This document shows positions 23,898-41,803 of a stretch of DNA of 64,000 nucleotides, piece by piece. This DNA is from Megalobrama amblycephala (Eukaryota; Chordata; Actinopteri; Cypriniformes; Xenocyprididae), in contig NC_063049.1 of assembly GCF_018812025.1 (NCBI RefSeq), positions 8,220,602 to 8,284,601 on the forward strand, given 5' to 3'. Under the pieces are notes generated by a model. It saw only the letters and a list, made by a program, of their open reading frames with translations. It searched no databases and was not told the DNA's origin. The translations under genes and the position numbers were made by a program. The number at the start of each line of letters is the position of its first letter. Position 1 is the first letter of the stretch.

Positions 23898-24632
23898 CTG
23901 ATAACAAAGTCAAATCAAACTTGCAACTTTTCATTTGGCAACAACATAATGATTTAAAGCTACACCTAAGAACAAAAACATGATTTATACATCAATCAAC
24001 ATTAATCCATAACCATGAGCAACAATGAGTATTATTCTGCACTACTGTTGCTGAATTGTGTTGTGTCACAGCAGGTTTGACAGGACACAGATAAGGATTT
24101 TATAAGATTAAAAGTGCAAAGACAGGCATCATGCATCACTTAATGCTTAAATACTTGACATTGGTGTCTCTGTGTTTATTAAACCCCTCAATCACTCACA
24201 TGCAATAGTGAAATGGTCAGGTTGATGCTCAGTCAGATAACAGCACAACCTATTGTCACATTCTGCTTTCAGTTCTTCTAAATATCACTGTGTTTATATA
24301 TTATCACAAAGCTAAACTCAAAGCGACCGTGTCTTTAACCACAAACCTGCGTTTCTTTAGTGTATCTCCAGGACTGTACAACACTAAAAACACATTGTTT
24401 ACATCAGTCTCAGCAGGCTAATCAATGCTCAGCCTCATCTCTCATTCACTTCAATGGGACCTCAGCTAGCTGTTAGCATGCGTCGCCATATTAATAACAA
24501 AGGAAGCTGTGAACATGACATAAAGCTGCGTTTTTATTGTGTCACATATTCAGACTATTCTAGCAGCCGAGCGAAAGACAGTTAAAAGGGCGTGTCTGTT
24601 TATAAAGAGTGTGCATTGATGCGCTTACTCAC

Positions 24633-24690
24633 CCGCAGGCTGAACCCTGAAGAGCCAAAGCCCACTTACACCACCTCTCGCGAGAATTAG
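24633..24690 (-). other. atf2: atf2 exon 1 (5' UTR), approximate 5' end
   Basis: A strong donor, GCCTGCGG|GTGAGTAAG, lies at 24,633/24,632 on the minus strand, directly downstream of the TCTCGCGAGA promoter cluster. The exon upstream of it has no coding sequence I recognise, so it is taken as the untranslated first exon of atf2. The transcription start is not visible; 24,690 is a guess. Confidence 0.5.
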
Positions 24691-24800
24691 GAACTCCGTT
24701 AAACCCCAAAACACATATGCGTAGACTCTCGCGAGACCTAGGTACTACTTTCGCCCCAGAGCCAAGCCCTTTAAACTCTAATCTCGCGATAGATGTGTGC
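24670..24800 (-). promoter_or_regulatory. atf2: atf2 promoter with TCTCGCGAGA boxes
   Basis: Two perfect palindromes TCTCGCGAGA lie at 24,676-24,685 and 24,727-24,736, with a 9/10 match (TCTCGCGATA) at 24,782-24,791. This box marks many vertebrate CpG-island promoters and is known to be bound by BANP. No TATA box is evident. The cluster sits immediately upstream of the proposed exon 1 donor, which supports a broad, housekeeping-type promoter for atf2. Confidence 0.65.
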
Positions 24801-25689
24801 TCTGCTGACCCCTTTAGAGCGAAAGCACATTGATACCTAATTCTTTAATCTAAATTGGAAAAATATATGGTCCATGTGATGCAAAAACTTGAGAAAATGA
24901 GATCCAGGCTGTTGATGACGTTGAAGAAAAATTATTTATTCATTGCAATTAAATTATTATTTATTCACGCAAACTTTAATCGATAATGAAAATATTTAAT
25001 AAAACCAAAAGAATAAAATAACAATCAGAAAGAAGTAATTAATAGTTAATATTAAAATTTTAGAGTATTGTAAAATCCAGAGTATTGTATCTAATAGATG
25101 AAGATCAGAATATACAGAAAGAAGGAACAATAATTAAGATATTTGCAGATAGGCGAGAAGAAGCAGAAGAAAAAGCAAAGGAGGAAAAAGCCCCTCGATC
25201 AACAACTCAGCCCATTTTATACCATAAGAATAGAGAAATTTACTTGTTTTCGTTGATCAGAAAAGGTCAGATGAATTTACCCATTATGTCATAGACTGGT
25301 CAAATGTAAAAATAGATGAAAATAGAAATAGGCCATTTCCCTTAAGGGGATTTTGAAAGTCTTACATTATTACATGTCAGCTGAAATAATAACATATTTT
25401 GCACAATCGTGTCAACATGACCCGTCACATTGAAACACTTGAAGAACAACTGAATATAACAATCATACATACTCTTAAAGATACCAGAAGAATAACCATA
25501 AAGGGCACAATAACAAGTAAATACTTGAAAATATGTTGACAATTAATATATAAAGTAGGAGTACATAAATATATGAAATCAAAAGTGAAATTGATAAATC
25601 ACAAGCCATAAATGATTAACATAAATATGAATAAAATGCATGAATATTGACCATTTTGGATCCACCACCATGCAAAAAAGATTTTTCCT

Positions 25690-26335
25690 CACTAACAAAA
25701 TAAAAGAAATAACTTTTAAATTACTCCATAATGTTTACCCAGTCAAACATTTTCTTTGGATCAGATTTTGACACTAAATGCTCCTTTTGTCAGAATGATA
25801 CTGAAGCACTTCTTCATTTGTTTTTGTCATGCAACTATACTTTTCAGCTCTGGAAAGATTAGTTCTTTTATTTCGAATAATATCTTACAAGGTTTTTCAA
25901 TGAATCCCAAGTCTGTTTTTTTGGTTTCTTTGCAGCGGATTCAAACGCCTGCTTTATAATAAACCTAATTCCCTTTCTATGTAGATTTTATAATCATAAA
26001 TGTAAATTTTCAAATTTTAAACCTATTTTTGTATCATTCTTTCAAGAGATAAAACATTATTTGCACACCATTTCACTCTCACTTAACAAAAACATACAAT
26101 TTGCACGGCCTACAAACTCTTTACTGTATTTAATGTGTCATTTTTATTCATTTGTGTGATGCCCTCTTATTTCCTTTTCTTTTTTGTTATGGTCTTTTAC
26201 TGCTTTGAAATTTGGTACTGATTGTTATTGTTTTTTTGTATATTCTATTGGTGTTATTCTTAATTGTTGTTGTTATATATTAGAGTTTGTTGTTCCATAA
26301 TGTATACTAAATGTTCAAATAAAGCATTATAAAAA
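25690..26335 (+). mobile_element. LINE (L1-like) reverse-transcriptase C-terminal fragment, broken
   Basis: Two reading frames joined by a frameshift near 25,765 read KIKEITFKLLHNVYPVKHFL and then DTKCSFCQNDTEALLHLFLS followed by C. The spacing C-x2-C...H-x4-C is the zinc-binding end of L1-type reverse transcriptases (zf-RVT). Stops follow FQLWKD. The element ends with an A-rich tail near 26,335. It is a 5'-truncated dead copy. Confidence 0.7.
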
Positions 26336-26840
26336 CAAAAAATATTGATACCTAATCTTGCGAGGGATTCTTTTATTTAAACTGATTTAAACTCGTTCTA
26401 AATCAGATTTAACACTTGATTTTGTAACGTAATGCAAAATATTTATGCATAAACAAAAATTGTTATTCAAGGTGCCATTAATTAATGTTAGCTAATGCAT
26501 TAACAATGAGCGATACAGGTTTTATTATTTATCTCTGTTAATGTAAGTTAATAAAAACACAACTGTTAATTGGTAATCAGGTCCATTAAATACTATTACA
26601 TATAACTTTCGATCCTAATGTATTAGTAAATGTTAAAATTACTAAGATTAATAAATGCTTGTAAGTATTTTTCATTGTTAGTTCATGTTAACTAATGTAA
26701 ACTTCTTAAAGTATTACTGCAAAACCTTTCGTTTCACAGTAGTTCTCTTCACAAAGTTACGCAGATCTTTTGTTTTATGTACTTCAACACAAAAAAAGTT
26801 TGCATAACTTGGTTGTTGGTAATGCCTTATGACTAAAAAT

Positions 26841-27073
26841 GAAGACTTCAGATGCAAAAGCCTCTAAGTGCCATCTGAAATTTTCTTCTAAAATGAGCAT
26901 TTTTATCAAACTCGTATATTTAGGTTCAGTAATTTCACATTAATGGCAATTAATAGGTCCTTTTCATTGCAATTAAAGTGAAATAACTGAACAAACGTAC
27001 AACATTGATAAAAATGCTCATTTTATAAGAAAATTTCAGATGGCACTTAGAGGCTTTTGCATCTGAAGTCTTC
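26841..27073. mobile_element. 233-bp near-perfect palindrome (foldback MITE)
   Basis: GAAGACTTCAGATGCAAAAG at the left is matched by CTTTTGCATCTGAAGTCTTC at the right. The arms run inward through GCCATCTGAAATTTTCTTCT / AAGAAAATTTCAGATGGC with a short AT-rich loop. Confidence 0.75.
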
Positions 27074-27591
27074 AAATGTGAGTAAAAACGAGACAGACGC
27101 CACAAAGTTACGGTAAACTGTGATCTAAATTTATTTAATGCAATTTACAAATGCAATTGAGGTTTTTAATTGGCTTTCAACCAACTGCTATAAATTTACA
27201 GTCATACTATCAACCAGCAGTTTAACCCCTGAAAACATCTGAGTGGACCCTTACAGTCTATACACACACACACACACAGACCGACACACACTCACACACT
27301 TTCCCTATTCTGATGTACACAAAGTGCTATCAGGTTGTTTATTTCCATGGTGAAGTTCAGGTGGATGTTCCAGTAGCACCGATGGAGCTGTTGCCGTTCT
27401 CATTTAATGGGCACGAACATGATTTGGGGGTTAAAGAGTTAAACAATATTTAATTGTTACATGATTTCTTTTAACAGAGTGGACTTGATACTTTTTTTCT
27501 CCCGCAGAGACCAACAGCAGACATTTTGGTAGCAACAGCAAAAATATGTATTCATAACTGCACTAAATGTGTTTACATAACTAGCAGATTT

Positions 27592-33344
<5,753 letters not shown>

Positions 33345-33570
33345 TTTGAAGTGTGATTTTGAGCGGCCCGAGACTTCTGCAAAGACAAAATATAAGGTCA
33401 GAGAAGATTTGAGTGAAGAGCTTTAGAAATACCGTTGTCGCACACAACAGATAAATCCTCTAACTCTATCCCAATCGAACCCGCAGCTGTGTGTTCACAC
33501 AGACAGAGGATGAAGGACGGATGAAGATTTATCTGTGTGAAATGAACGCTGTCGTCCCTGTTCCACTCAC

Positions 33571-33640
33571 CGGAGGCAGAGGTCGTTCCACTGGTTGTAC
33601 TGCGGCTGCGCAGAGCTGACTCTGCGGAATGACCCGGATG
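33571..33640 (-). other. atp5mc3: atp5mc3 exon 1 (5' UTR), approximate 5' end
   Basis: A donor GCCTCCG|GTGAGTGG lies at 33,571/33,570. The exon upstream is GC-rich and noncoding, next to the CRE at 33,647. The true start site is not determined. Confidence 0.6.
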
Positions 33641-33670
33641 TGAGTATGACGTCAACGCAAGGTCTTTGCT
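33600..33670 (-). promoter_or_regulatory. atp5mc3: atp5mc3 core promoter with perfect CRE
   Basis: TGACGTCA (palindromic CRE) at 33,647-33,654, CCGGATG (ETS/GABP-like) at about 33,634 and a half NRF-1-like GGCTGCGCAGAG near 33,604. GABP and NRF-1 sites are common in genes for oxidative phosphorylation. No TATA box. A second perfect CRE lies at 33,216-33,223 in intron 2. Confidence 0.6.
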
Positions 33671-33890
33671 TTCGAGCTTTATTGGAAAGAGTTCAGAGAC
33701 AATTCACAATGCCACAGAAAAATAAACTTAATTACTTTAACGTTATTATAAATACACCGATATAATATGGATGCATTAGCTTTAATTGCATTTTTTTAAA
33801 ACATCGAAAGCAGCCTTAGAGCTTGTCATTCAGTGAAAGATTGATTTATTTATTTTAAAAAACGTAGGCTGCATAAATTTTGTAATTTAA

Positions 33891-34673
33891 AGGGTTAGTT
33901 CACCCAAAAATGAAAATAACGTCATTTATTACTCACCCTCATGTCGTTCCACACCCGTAAGACCTTCGTTCATCTTCAGAACACAAATTAAGATATTTTT
34001 GTTGAAATCCGATGGCTCAGTGAGGCCTGCATAGCCAGCAATGACATTTCCTCTCTCAAGATCCATTAATGTACTAAAAACATATTTAAATTGGCTCATG
34101 TGAGTACAGTGGTTCAATATTAATATTATAAAGAGACAAGAATATTTTTGGTGCGCCAAAAAACACAGAATAACGGCTTATATAGTGATGGCCGATTTCA
34201 AAACACTGCTTCATGAAGATTCGGAGCACAAATGAATCAGTGTGTCGAATCATGATCGCATGTCAAACCGCCAAACTGCTGAAATCACGTGACTTTGGCG
34301 CTCCGAACAGCTGATTCGACACGCTGATTCATTATGCTCCGATGCTTTCTGAAGCAGTGTTTTGAAATCAGCCATCACTTTATAAGTTGTTATTTTGTTT
34401 TTTTGGCACTCCAAAAATATTCTCGTGGCTTTATAATAATAATATTGAACCACTGTACTCACATGAACCGATTTAAATATGTTTTTAGTACCTTTATGGA
34501 TCTTGAGAGAGAGGAAATGTCATTGCTCCCTATGCAGGCCTCACTGAACCATCGGATTTCAACAAAAATATCTTAATTTGTGTTCTGAAGATTAACGAAG
34601 GTTTTACGGGTGTGGAACGGCATGAGGGTGAGTAATTAATGAAATTATTTTCATTTTTGGGTGAACTAACCCT
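33891..34673. mobile_element. 783-bp palindromic TTAA-flanked element, AGGGTTAGTTCACC family
   Basis: TTAA then AGGGTTAGTTCACCCAAAAA; right end TTTTTGGGTGAACTAACCCT then TTAA. Inner arms such as ATTTCAAAACACTGCTTC and GAAGCAGTGTTTTGAAATC pair, so it is a foldback element without coding capacity. Confidence 0.85.
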
Positions 34674-34679
34674 TTAAAT

Positions 34680-35780
34680 TTATAATAGAAAGACAAAGTA
34701 CAAGCGGGCACACAAAAAGAAAAATATGCAAAACGAAATCAATAATAATCTTATAGGACATTCTTATGGCTTTTTATTATTATTATTTGAGGATCATTTC
34801 TGAAGTTAATAGCAGCATAAAAATGTTTAAGCTGAATGTAAGTGTATTGCATTTGATGTTACAGAACTTGACTGTCTATAATAAAACATAACGAGTAACT
34901 GTTTAAAGAAAAAAACATATTTTATATCATAATTGTGACCAGTGACAGAACAGACAGACATGAACTGCTCTTTTAATTCTTTCAAATAGCCTAAATAATA
35001 TAAAATGACATAAATTATTCTTGAAATGACCAAAGTATTTAAAGGGAGAAGGTTACATTAAAACATACATTTGAACATTAAATTTTGATGTTAAATCCAC
35101 TATTGTTTTATATTGAATTCTTCTATACAGTATTTAACGTAATTACATCAGAAGCAACTGTAATTAAATGACAGAAAAATTAAGAGTAATCCCTTACTTT
35201 ACTTTTTCAAGAGAAAAGTCATTAAATAACAGTAATTAATTGCACCCAACAATGATTTTAACATAAAAAGTGTTGGTAAAAATTTAGATTTTATTACCTT
35301 TAATGTCATATTTGTGACTAAGTAGCTAGGTAATAATGTCAACTTTTTATGTCATCATAATTATGATTTACCAAAGCATGATATTTTTTCTTATGTGGTG
35401 GAAATACTACAAGTAATACTGCCCTGTAATTCTGTTCAATTTCACAGGCCCGTATTAAAGATATAGACAATCCAAACATAATATAAACCATTCTAAATTC
35501 ATTCAGATTATATATCTCTGTTCAACAAAAAAGAAAATAATTCTGTAATCTCAGAGGTGTGATGTGGGCGATGCTGTCCCAGAGCAGCTGTCACTGAGCG
35601 TCTGCTGAAAGTTGTCCACTTTCACATGCAGTATTTGTCTGCTTGAGGGTGATGAATGGCCCGCGGGTGCCGTGGCTTGTGTGGAGGTTCAGGTAATGAG
35701 TGCGCTGACGGCTGGAGCCTCAGGTGTGATCAGTGCAGGTGAGAGGCTCTCAATCTCAGCACACGGACACACAATCACTG
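34680..35780. other. gene-free sequence between two foldback elements
   Basis: 34,680-35,520 is AT-rich with no feature recognised. 35,530-35,770 is repeat-poor and more GC-rich (CAGAGGTGTGATGTGGGCGA), without a convincing ORF; it could be regulatory or part of an unrecognised noncoding exon. Confidence 0.35.
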
Positions 35781-35783
35781 CCA

Positions 35784-35787
35784 CTCA

Positions 35788-35833
<46 letters not shown>
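35784..35833. repeat. (CA)n(GA)n microsatellite
   Basis: CACACA passes into GAGAGA, immediately left of a foldback element. Confidence 0.9.
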
Positions 35834-35835
<2 letters not shown>

Positions 35836-35911
35836 ACACTCACATCAATACTCTAATGCTGTTAGATGCTTTAAATTTTACAACACGTTATTCTCTTTTA
35901 TGTTCAATTAA

Positions 35912-36665
35912 ATGGTTAGTTCACCCAAAAATGAATATTCTGTCATTTATTACTCACCCTTCATTCATCTTCAGAACACAAATTAAGATATTTTTGATAA
36001 AATCTGATGGCTCAGTGAGGCCTGCATTGACAGCAAGACAATTATCACTTTCAGATGCCCAGAAAGCTACTAAAGACATATTTAAAACAGTTCATGTGAC
36101 TACAGTGGTTCAACCTTAATGTTATGAAGCAACGAGAATACATGAAGCTTCGAAGCTTTACGAATCTTTTGTTTCGAATCAGTGGTTCAGAGTGAGAATC
36201 AAACTACCAAAGTCACGTTGACTTGACGTTTCAAAACACTTATGATGTAACGAAGCCTCGTTTACTGAAATCAGTTTGATACACAATCCGAACCACTGAT
36301 TCGAAACAAAAGATTCGTAAAGCTTTGAAGCTTCATGAAGCAGTGTTTTGAAATCGCCCGTCACTAGATATTGTTGAATGAAGTCACTATTTTGTTTTTT
36401 TGATGCACAAAAATTATTCTCGTTGCTTCATAACATTAAGGTTGAACCACTGTACTCACATGAACTGTTTTAAATATGTCTTTAGTAGCTTTCTGGGCAT
36501 CTGAAAGTGATAATTGTCTTGCTGTCAATGCAGGCCTCACTGAGGCATCAGATTTTCTCAAAAATATCTTAATTTGTGTTCTGAAGATGAACGAAGGTCT
36601 TACGGGTGTGGAACAACCTGAGGGTGATTAATGACAGAAATTTCTTTTTTGGGTGAGCTAACCCT
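35912..36665. mobile_element. 754-bp palindromic TTAA-flanked element, same family
   Basis: TTAA then ATGGTTAGTTCACCCAAAAA; right end TTTTGGGTGAGCTAACCCT then TTAA. The centre is palindromic (CTGATTCGAAACAAAAGATT / AATCTTTTGTTTCGAATCAG). Confidence 0.85.
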
Positions 36666-36992
36666 TTAAAGTTGTTAAACAGATTTGTTAAAAGTGGGGT
36701 ATTTTAAATAGCAGCTTTGCAGTTCATTCATATTTTATCAGTTAATATAAAACTCTTTGAGAATGAAATATTTAATAATCTCATTCATCACAAGTATGAA
36801 GCCCATTTCTGCCACATAGGGAAAAAATATTATGCCTTGGTAAATCCCAATTATGACATATAAAATAATTCATATTCAGTCATAATAAGTCATAATTAAA
36901 TAATTAAGTTGAAATAATAACAAAAGTCAAAACTATGAGATAAAAAAAATAACAAAATCTGTCATAATTTGTCATATTTGAGACTTTTTATG

Positions 36993-36998
<6 letters not shown>

Positions 36999-37085
<87 letters not shown>
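36999..37085. repeat. (TA)n microsatellite
   Basis: An 87-base TA tract; flanks (36,700-37,330) are AT-rich and contain nothing else I recognise. Confidence 0.95.
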
Positions 37086-37086
<1 letters not shown>

Positions 37087-37409
37087 CACACACATTAAAT
37101 ATTTACAAACTTTTATGTTAGATGCAATTAATCATTTTGACACCACCACTTTTTGTTATAATTATTTTTATAATAAAGACTTTTATTCTCATAATTAAGA
37201 ATTTGTGTGTCATAATTTCAAAGTTTCTTCTCATAATTCCTACTTTGTATGTCATAATTATGGTTTACCAAAGCAGGTTTTTCTCTGTATGTGGCAGAAA
37301 TGGGTTTCTATATAGAACTGACATTGACAAAATATGTAATTTTATATAAAAATGCATTTAAATGAAAAAGAATATAGAACAGAATTATGGGGGTTGCCTA
37401 TATTTAATG

Positions 37410-37665
37410 GTAACATTTTATAATAAGATAATGCATTAACTATAACAATAACTAACAATGAGCAATACATTTCTTACAGTGTTTATTCATTTATGTTAAT
37501 GTTAGTTAATAATTCATTGTGAGCTCAAATCCATTAATATTAATAGATAAAACTTTTGATTTTAATAATGTATCAGTAAATGCTGAAATTAACATTAATA
37601 AATGCTTTGGAAGTATTTTCGTAGTTTACTCATGATAACTAATGCAGTTAACTGATATCAACAAA
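37410..37665. mobile_element. Angel-like MITE remnant
   Basis: GGTAACATTTTATAATAAGA, then AATGCATTAACTATAACAAT and GAGCAATACATTTCTTACAG. It matches the family remnants at 7,769, 26,460 and 42,595. Confidence 0.5.
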
Positions 37666-38850
37666 TGGAATATTATTACCCGTTGATGGACTTTTTAATA
37701 TCTCTTGTTCAAAACATGTAAGCAAATGGCAGAGCATTGCAATTTTATGCACTATTTTACTTATCAATGCTCCCGCTCCCAGTGTCCCCTTTCCACCAGA
37801 GGGGGTCAGTGAGCCTGAAGTGCCTCCTGCACCCCACTGCTCCCTAGTGAACACAGCAGCCAACCAACAAACACACTGTACCGCCACACTGCGCTTACTA
37901 GCTCTGCAGCATGTACTATGTATCCTGTGCAAAGTATGTCAGCTTTCTGTATGTGTAGAATACAAGAAAGACGTACTGCATTTGCCAAAATGTGCAGTAA
38001 GCAACAGAGTACACTGCATCCCATCATGCAGTGCACTCAGCTTGACCTTCTATTTCCTGCGTGACAAATAAACCATAAAAAGTGATTGCATCTATGTTTC
38101 TTGACTCAATATATTTAATCAAACCGCCAAGGGATAGTGGATTAAAATGCGAAATAGCTGTTTTTATTTCAGTCGTAACTGCACATATTAAAGTAAACAT
38201 GCGTGTAACATCACGTCACAATATAACAATTCTGTTTTTAATGTCTATACTATACTGTTTCTTTAAACGTAGCATGTTAATTTAAACATATGAAGGTTAA
38301 TTGAAATTCATGTTTATGCCTTTTACACTTTATTGTCATTATGTATTTTTATTTACTCATTTATTATAATTTCGATCCTTTTTTGCATATAAACATTAAA
38401 AAAAGGAATATGGCCAAAATGAGCAAAAACGAGCAGAATCGAGCTTTATGAGGATGACTTTAAGACAGATTATTCACCGGGGAACAATATAGGGATGTTT
38501 AATTGTCAGTCTTGCAGTTAGTTTCTCTCTTTCACTGTCACTGAGATCACGCTTATCCTCCGTTCACCCTCTTTATCACTTTCTCTAGTCTATATCCTCT
38601 GTTCTTTATGGTCCTCTCAGCACTCCTCCGCCTCATTCTCATGCTCCACTGTCTCTTTTTTTCTTCTTTACTACATATCCCTTCCCCCTTCGGTGAGTTG
38701 AACATCTTGAGTGGGTGTATTTGCATGCGGCCCTCATCAGACAGCACACACTCTCACACACACGGGCGGCTGATAAAAGGCATTGACCCCCTTAACCTTT
38801 ATGAATTACAATTTGTGCCAGCAGCACATCCTGTCAGAGGAGTGGGCACC
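37666..38850. other. gene-free sequence, partly repeat-poor
   Basis: 37,780-38,060 and 38,480-38,850 have balanced composition; 38,100-38,470 is AT-rich. No coding frame resembles a known protein. 38,690-38,760 (GGTGAGTTGAACATCTTGAG) could be part of a noncoding element. Confidence 0.3.
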
Positions 38851-38857
38851 CATGGAG

Positions 38858-38858
<1 letters not shown>

Positions 38859-38920
<62 letters not shown>
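38859..38920. repeat. (TG)n microsatellite
   Basis: About 31 TG units; the CVCV/HTHT open frames across it are artefacts. Confidence 0.97.
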
Positions 38921-38922
<2 letters not shown>

Positions 38923-39101
38923 GTGCAGTTGTTAGAGAGGAAAAAGGCTCGTGCAGGTTCTGGTCAACACCTTTGACAAGCTGTGAGAGGCGTTCAGCAC
39001 GCTGACAGCGCCGGCAACAGAGAGAAACACTCACCCAACACACATGCTAAAATGTGTGCTACATCAATACATAAAGACAGGCACTGCACATGCAGATAGG
39101 C

Positions 39102-39205
<104 letters not shown>

Positions 39206-39714
39206 TCAGAAAGAAGATTTTATAGGAGGGATTTTTAACATTGGAACCAATACACATTAACCACTTGTTTAATGCTACAATATATGACATAAAATATATG
39301 ATTTCCATTACATTTAAACCTAACAGGTTACACTGTTAAACAAATATTAGCTGCCACAATTAGTTATCACAACTTAAAATTCAACATTAGAATAACTAAT
39401 AATGTGTTGTTTCAGCTTAAATGTTTGTGCTGCCTTACTTTTAATTTTAGTCAATTTGGATATATGTCAACAAAAAATGCTAGATTTTAAGTTGTGATAA
39501 CTAATGTATTTCTATTTTTGAAATATGGATTTTATTTTGTTCTTTTAATGCATTTATTTTTTAATTAAAAATAAAATGTAAAAGTAAATTTATTGAAAAA
39601 TGTTTACAACAAGCAAAAATACAGTGAAAATGCCTTTAAATATATATATACAACTTGAAATAGTTTCATTTAATTTTGCTTTCAATTTTAATATATTATC
39701 TTCATTTTAAAATG

Positions 39715-39935
39715 TTATTTATTCCAGTGATGGAAAAGCAGCATCATTTACTCCAATCTTCAGTGTCACATGATCCTTCAGAAATCATTCTTCATAATAT
39801 TGTTGTAGAAACTGTGATACATTTTTTCTCAGGATTTTTTTTTTTGGTCACTTTTTGATAAAATTTCATGCACCCTTCCTTAAGAAATAAGTGTTTATTT
39901 CTTTAAAAATCTTACTGACCCCAAACTTTGAATGA
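39715..39935 (-). mobile_element. mariner-like MITE fragment
   Basis: TTCAGTGTCACATGATCCTT core and a right end GACCCCAAACTTTGAATGA. Confidence 0.6.
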
Positions 39936-39980
39936 TTTGTAATCTTTTGTCTACATATTTAAAATAACAAAATTATAATC

Positions 39981-41803
39981 AGTGTTGGGGGGTAACACGT
40001 TTTACGTAACCAGATTACTTTTTTCCAAGTAACTAATAAAGTAATGCACTTTTTATAAGAAAATATCTGAGTTACTTTTTCAAAGTTACTTTGTTTTCTC
40101 ATGTATTGACTGTCAGCTCTCCTGTCCCCATGTTGAGAGAAATCAGGAGTAAGTGCAGAGGAGTTGTGTGTGAACATGATGGTTATTGTAGATCTAGACT
40201 AAATTTTTACTCATCTCACTTGCACAAAAACAGATTCAGTATTCCTCAAAATGAATAAAAACTGTCAAATGCAAAATTAAATATGTTAAATAACACAAAT
40301 GTACTTTATGCATTTAACACTGTAAAAAGTAATATGCTCTATCTACTTAATAAAATTGTAGCAACAGATTACAAGCAATATTATTAATTAAATTCAACAT
40401 ATAATAATTGAGTTAGAATTAATCAAATTAATTCCTTAAAAGTCAACCATTTAAAATGTGTAAATTAGCAAACAACATTACAAAACATTACCACAAACTG
40501 TCATAAAAGCAAAGAGTCAAACTGCCCAACTAAATGCAATACCGATCACCATAATGGTGACAAACATTTTCAATAAAATAAACATCAACACCTAAACCGG
40601 TTAACTGCTGTGTTTCTCTTTCTTTCAGTGATTCTGCTGGCAATAAAAACTAAAGAATTCTTAATTCATCTTTGACGTCTGTCTGTTATTCAGATATTTT
40701 TGTTTAAATTTTACTTAAACTTTACTCGTTTAAAATGGTTGATATTTAAGGAATTAATTTGATTCATTCTAACTCAATTCTATTTGTTGAATTTAGTTAA
40801 TAATATTGCTTGTAATCTGTTGCCAAAATTTTATGGAGTAGATATAGAGCATTACTTTTTACAGTGCATACTAATAAGCAAAAATTACTTTAGATAAACA
40901 TTTCATTTGTTTTTTTGATTTTATTGCTAAAGTAAGAGTGCTAAATTCAGTGTTTGTGAAAATTACTTTTAGAAGTAATGCATTACAATATTGTATTACT
41001 CTCTAAAAAAGTAACTAATTGCGTTACTTAGTTACTTTCATTGAAAAGTAATGTGTTACATTACTTTTGCGTTACTTTTCCTCACCTGGGCTGGGTTTGT
41101 TTGTTTGTTTTTTAAATAACAACAAAAAAAGTTCTATTTTTGACAAAATAAAGACCCATTCACACCAGAAGTGAAATGAATAAGCCTCAGGATGAAGGAA
41201 ATGCATATTTACACCTGTACAGTAGAGGGCGCCACTCAAACAAACCTTTCAACTGTGCTGCCATTCTGGATTAAAGAAGAATAGGATACAGGAGAAGGAA
41301 GTTCAACACTCTTATTTCTAAATCTAATTTAAAGTATTTTTTTGTTTATTAGTATGGTTAAATTGGCTCATTGAAGGTCAGCAGCAAAGACATTAGTTAA
41401 TAAAGTGAGATTAAATACATAAAAGTACATTTGTGTAATTTAATATAGTTAATTATTACAGGTTTGCATACAATTCTGAGATTGTGTTTCACTGTTTTGA
41501 TACATTTTGAGGAATACTGAATGTTTTCGTGCAAGTGAGATGAGTAAATGCATTTTCATATTTAGTGTAGAACTACAATAACCATCATGTTCACACTCAA
41601 CACTTCTGCACTTTATTTCTCTCAACATGAGGACAGGAGAGCTGTCAGTCAATAAATGTGGAAAAGTAACTTGCGTTACTTATTTAAAAAAGTAACTTAG
41701 ATATTTTGTTGTAAATTTAAAAAGTAATGCATTACTTTACTAGTTGAAAAAGTAATCTGATTATGTAACTTAAGTTACTTGTAATGCGTTACCCCCAAGA
41801 CTG
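39981..41803. mobile_element. large inverted-repeat element, TTGGGGGGTAAC ends
   Basis: AGTGTTGGGGGGTAAC at the left, GTTACCCCCAAGACT at the right. Arms of about 270 bases pair (CAGATTCAGTATTCCTCAAA / GAGGAATACTGAATG; TGACTGTCAGCTCTCCTGTC / GACAGGAGAGCTGTCAGTCA). It contains a nested element at 40,318 and the left arm of another at 41,122. Confidence 0.7.
40318..40866. mobile_element. nested foldback element, CACTGTAAAAAGTAAT ends
   Basis: Sixteen-base perfect inverted ends CACTGTAAAAAGTAAT / ATTACTTTTTACAGTG. The arms continue with CAACAGATTACAAGCAATAT / ATTGCTTGTAATCTGTTG. Confidence 0.8.

Larger units (their letters stand above)
24800..27337. other. atf2-atp5mc3 intergenic region, AT-rich
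   Basis: Between the atf2 promoter and the presumed atp5mc3 3' end. It contains a LINE fragment, an Angel-like remnant at 26,460-26,710 (TTAATGTTAGCTAATGCATT) and a palindrome at 26,841. The part 24,840-25,660 is AT-rich and I recognise nothing in it. Confidence 0.6.

Noticed and set aside
23403..24690. ATF7 or CREB5 instead of ATF2
   Set aside because: Exon sequences [29 protein letters not shown] and QKKSGYH follow ATF2, and the neighbour is atp5mc3 rather than atp5mc2.
35530..35770. Possible coding exon of another gene
   Set aside because: Both strands translated by eye; no familiar motif and no consistent splice pair, so left as unassigned repeat-poor sequence.
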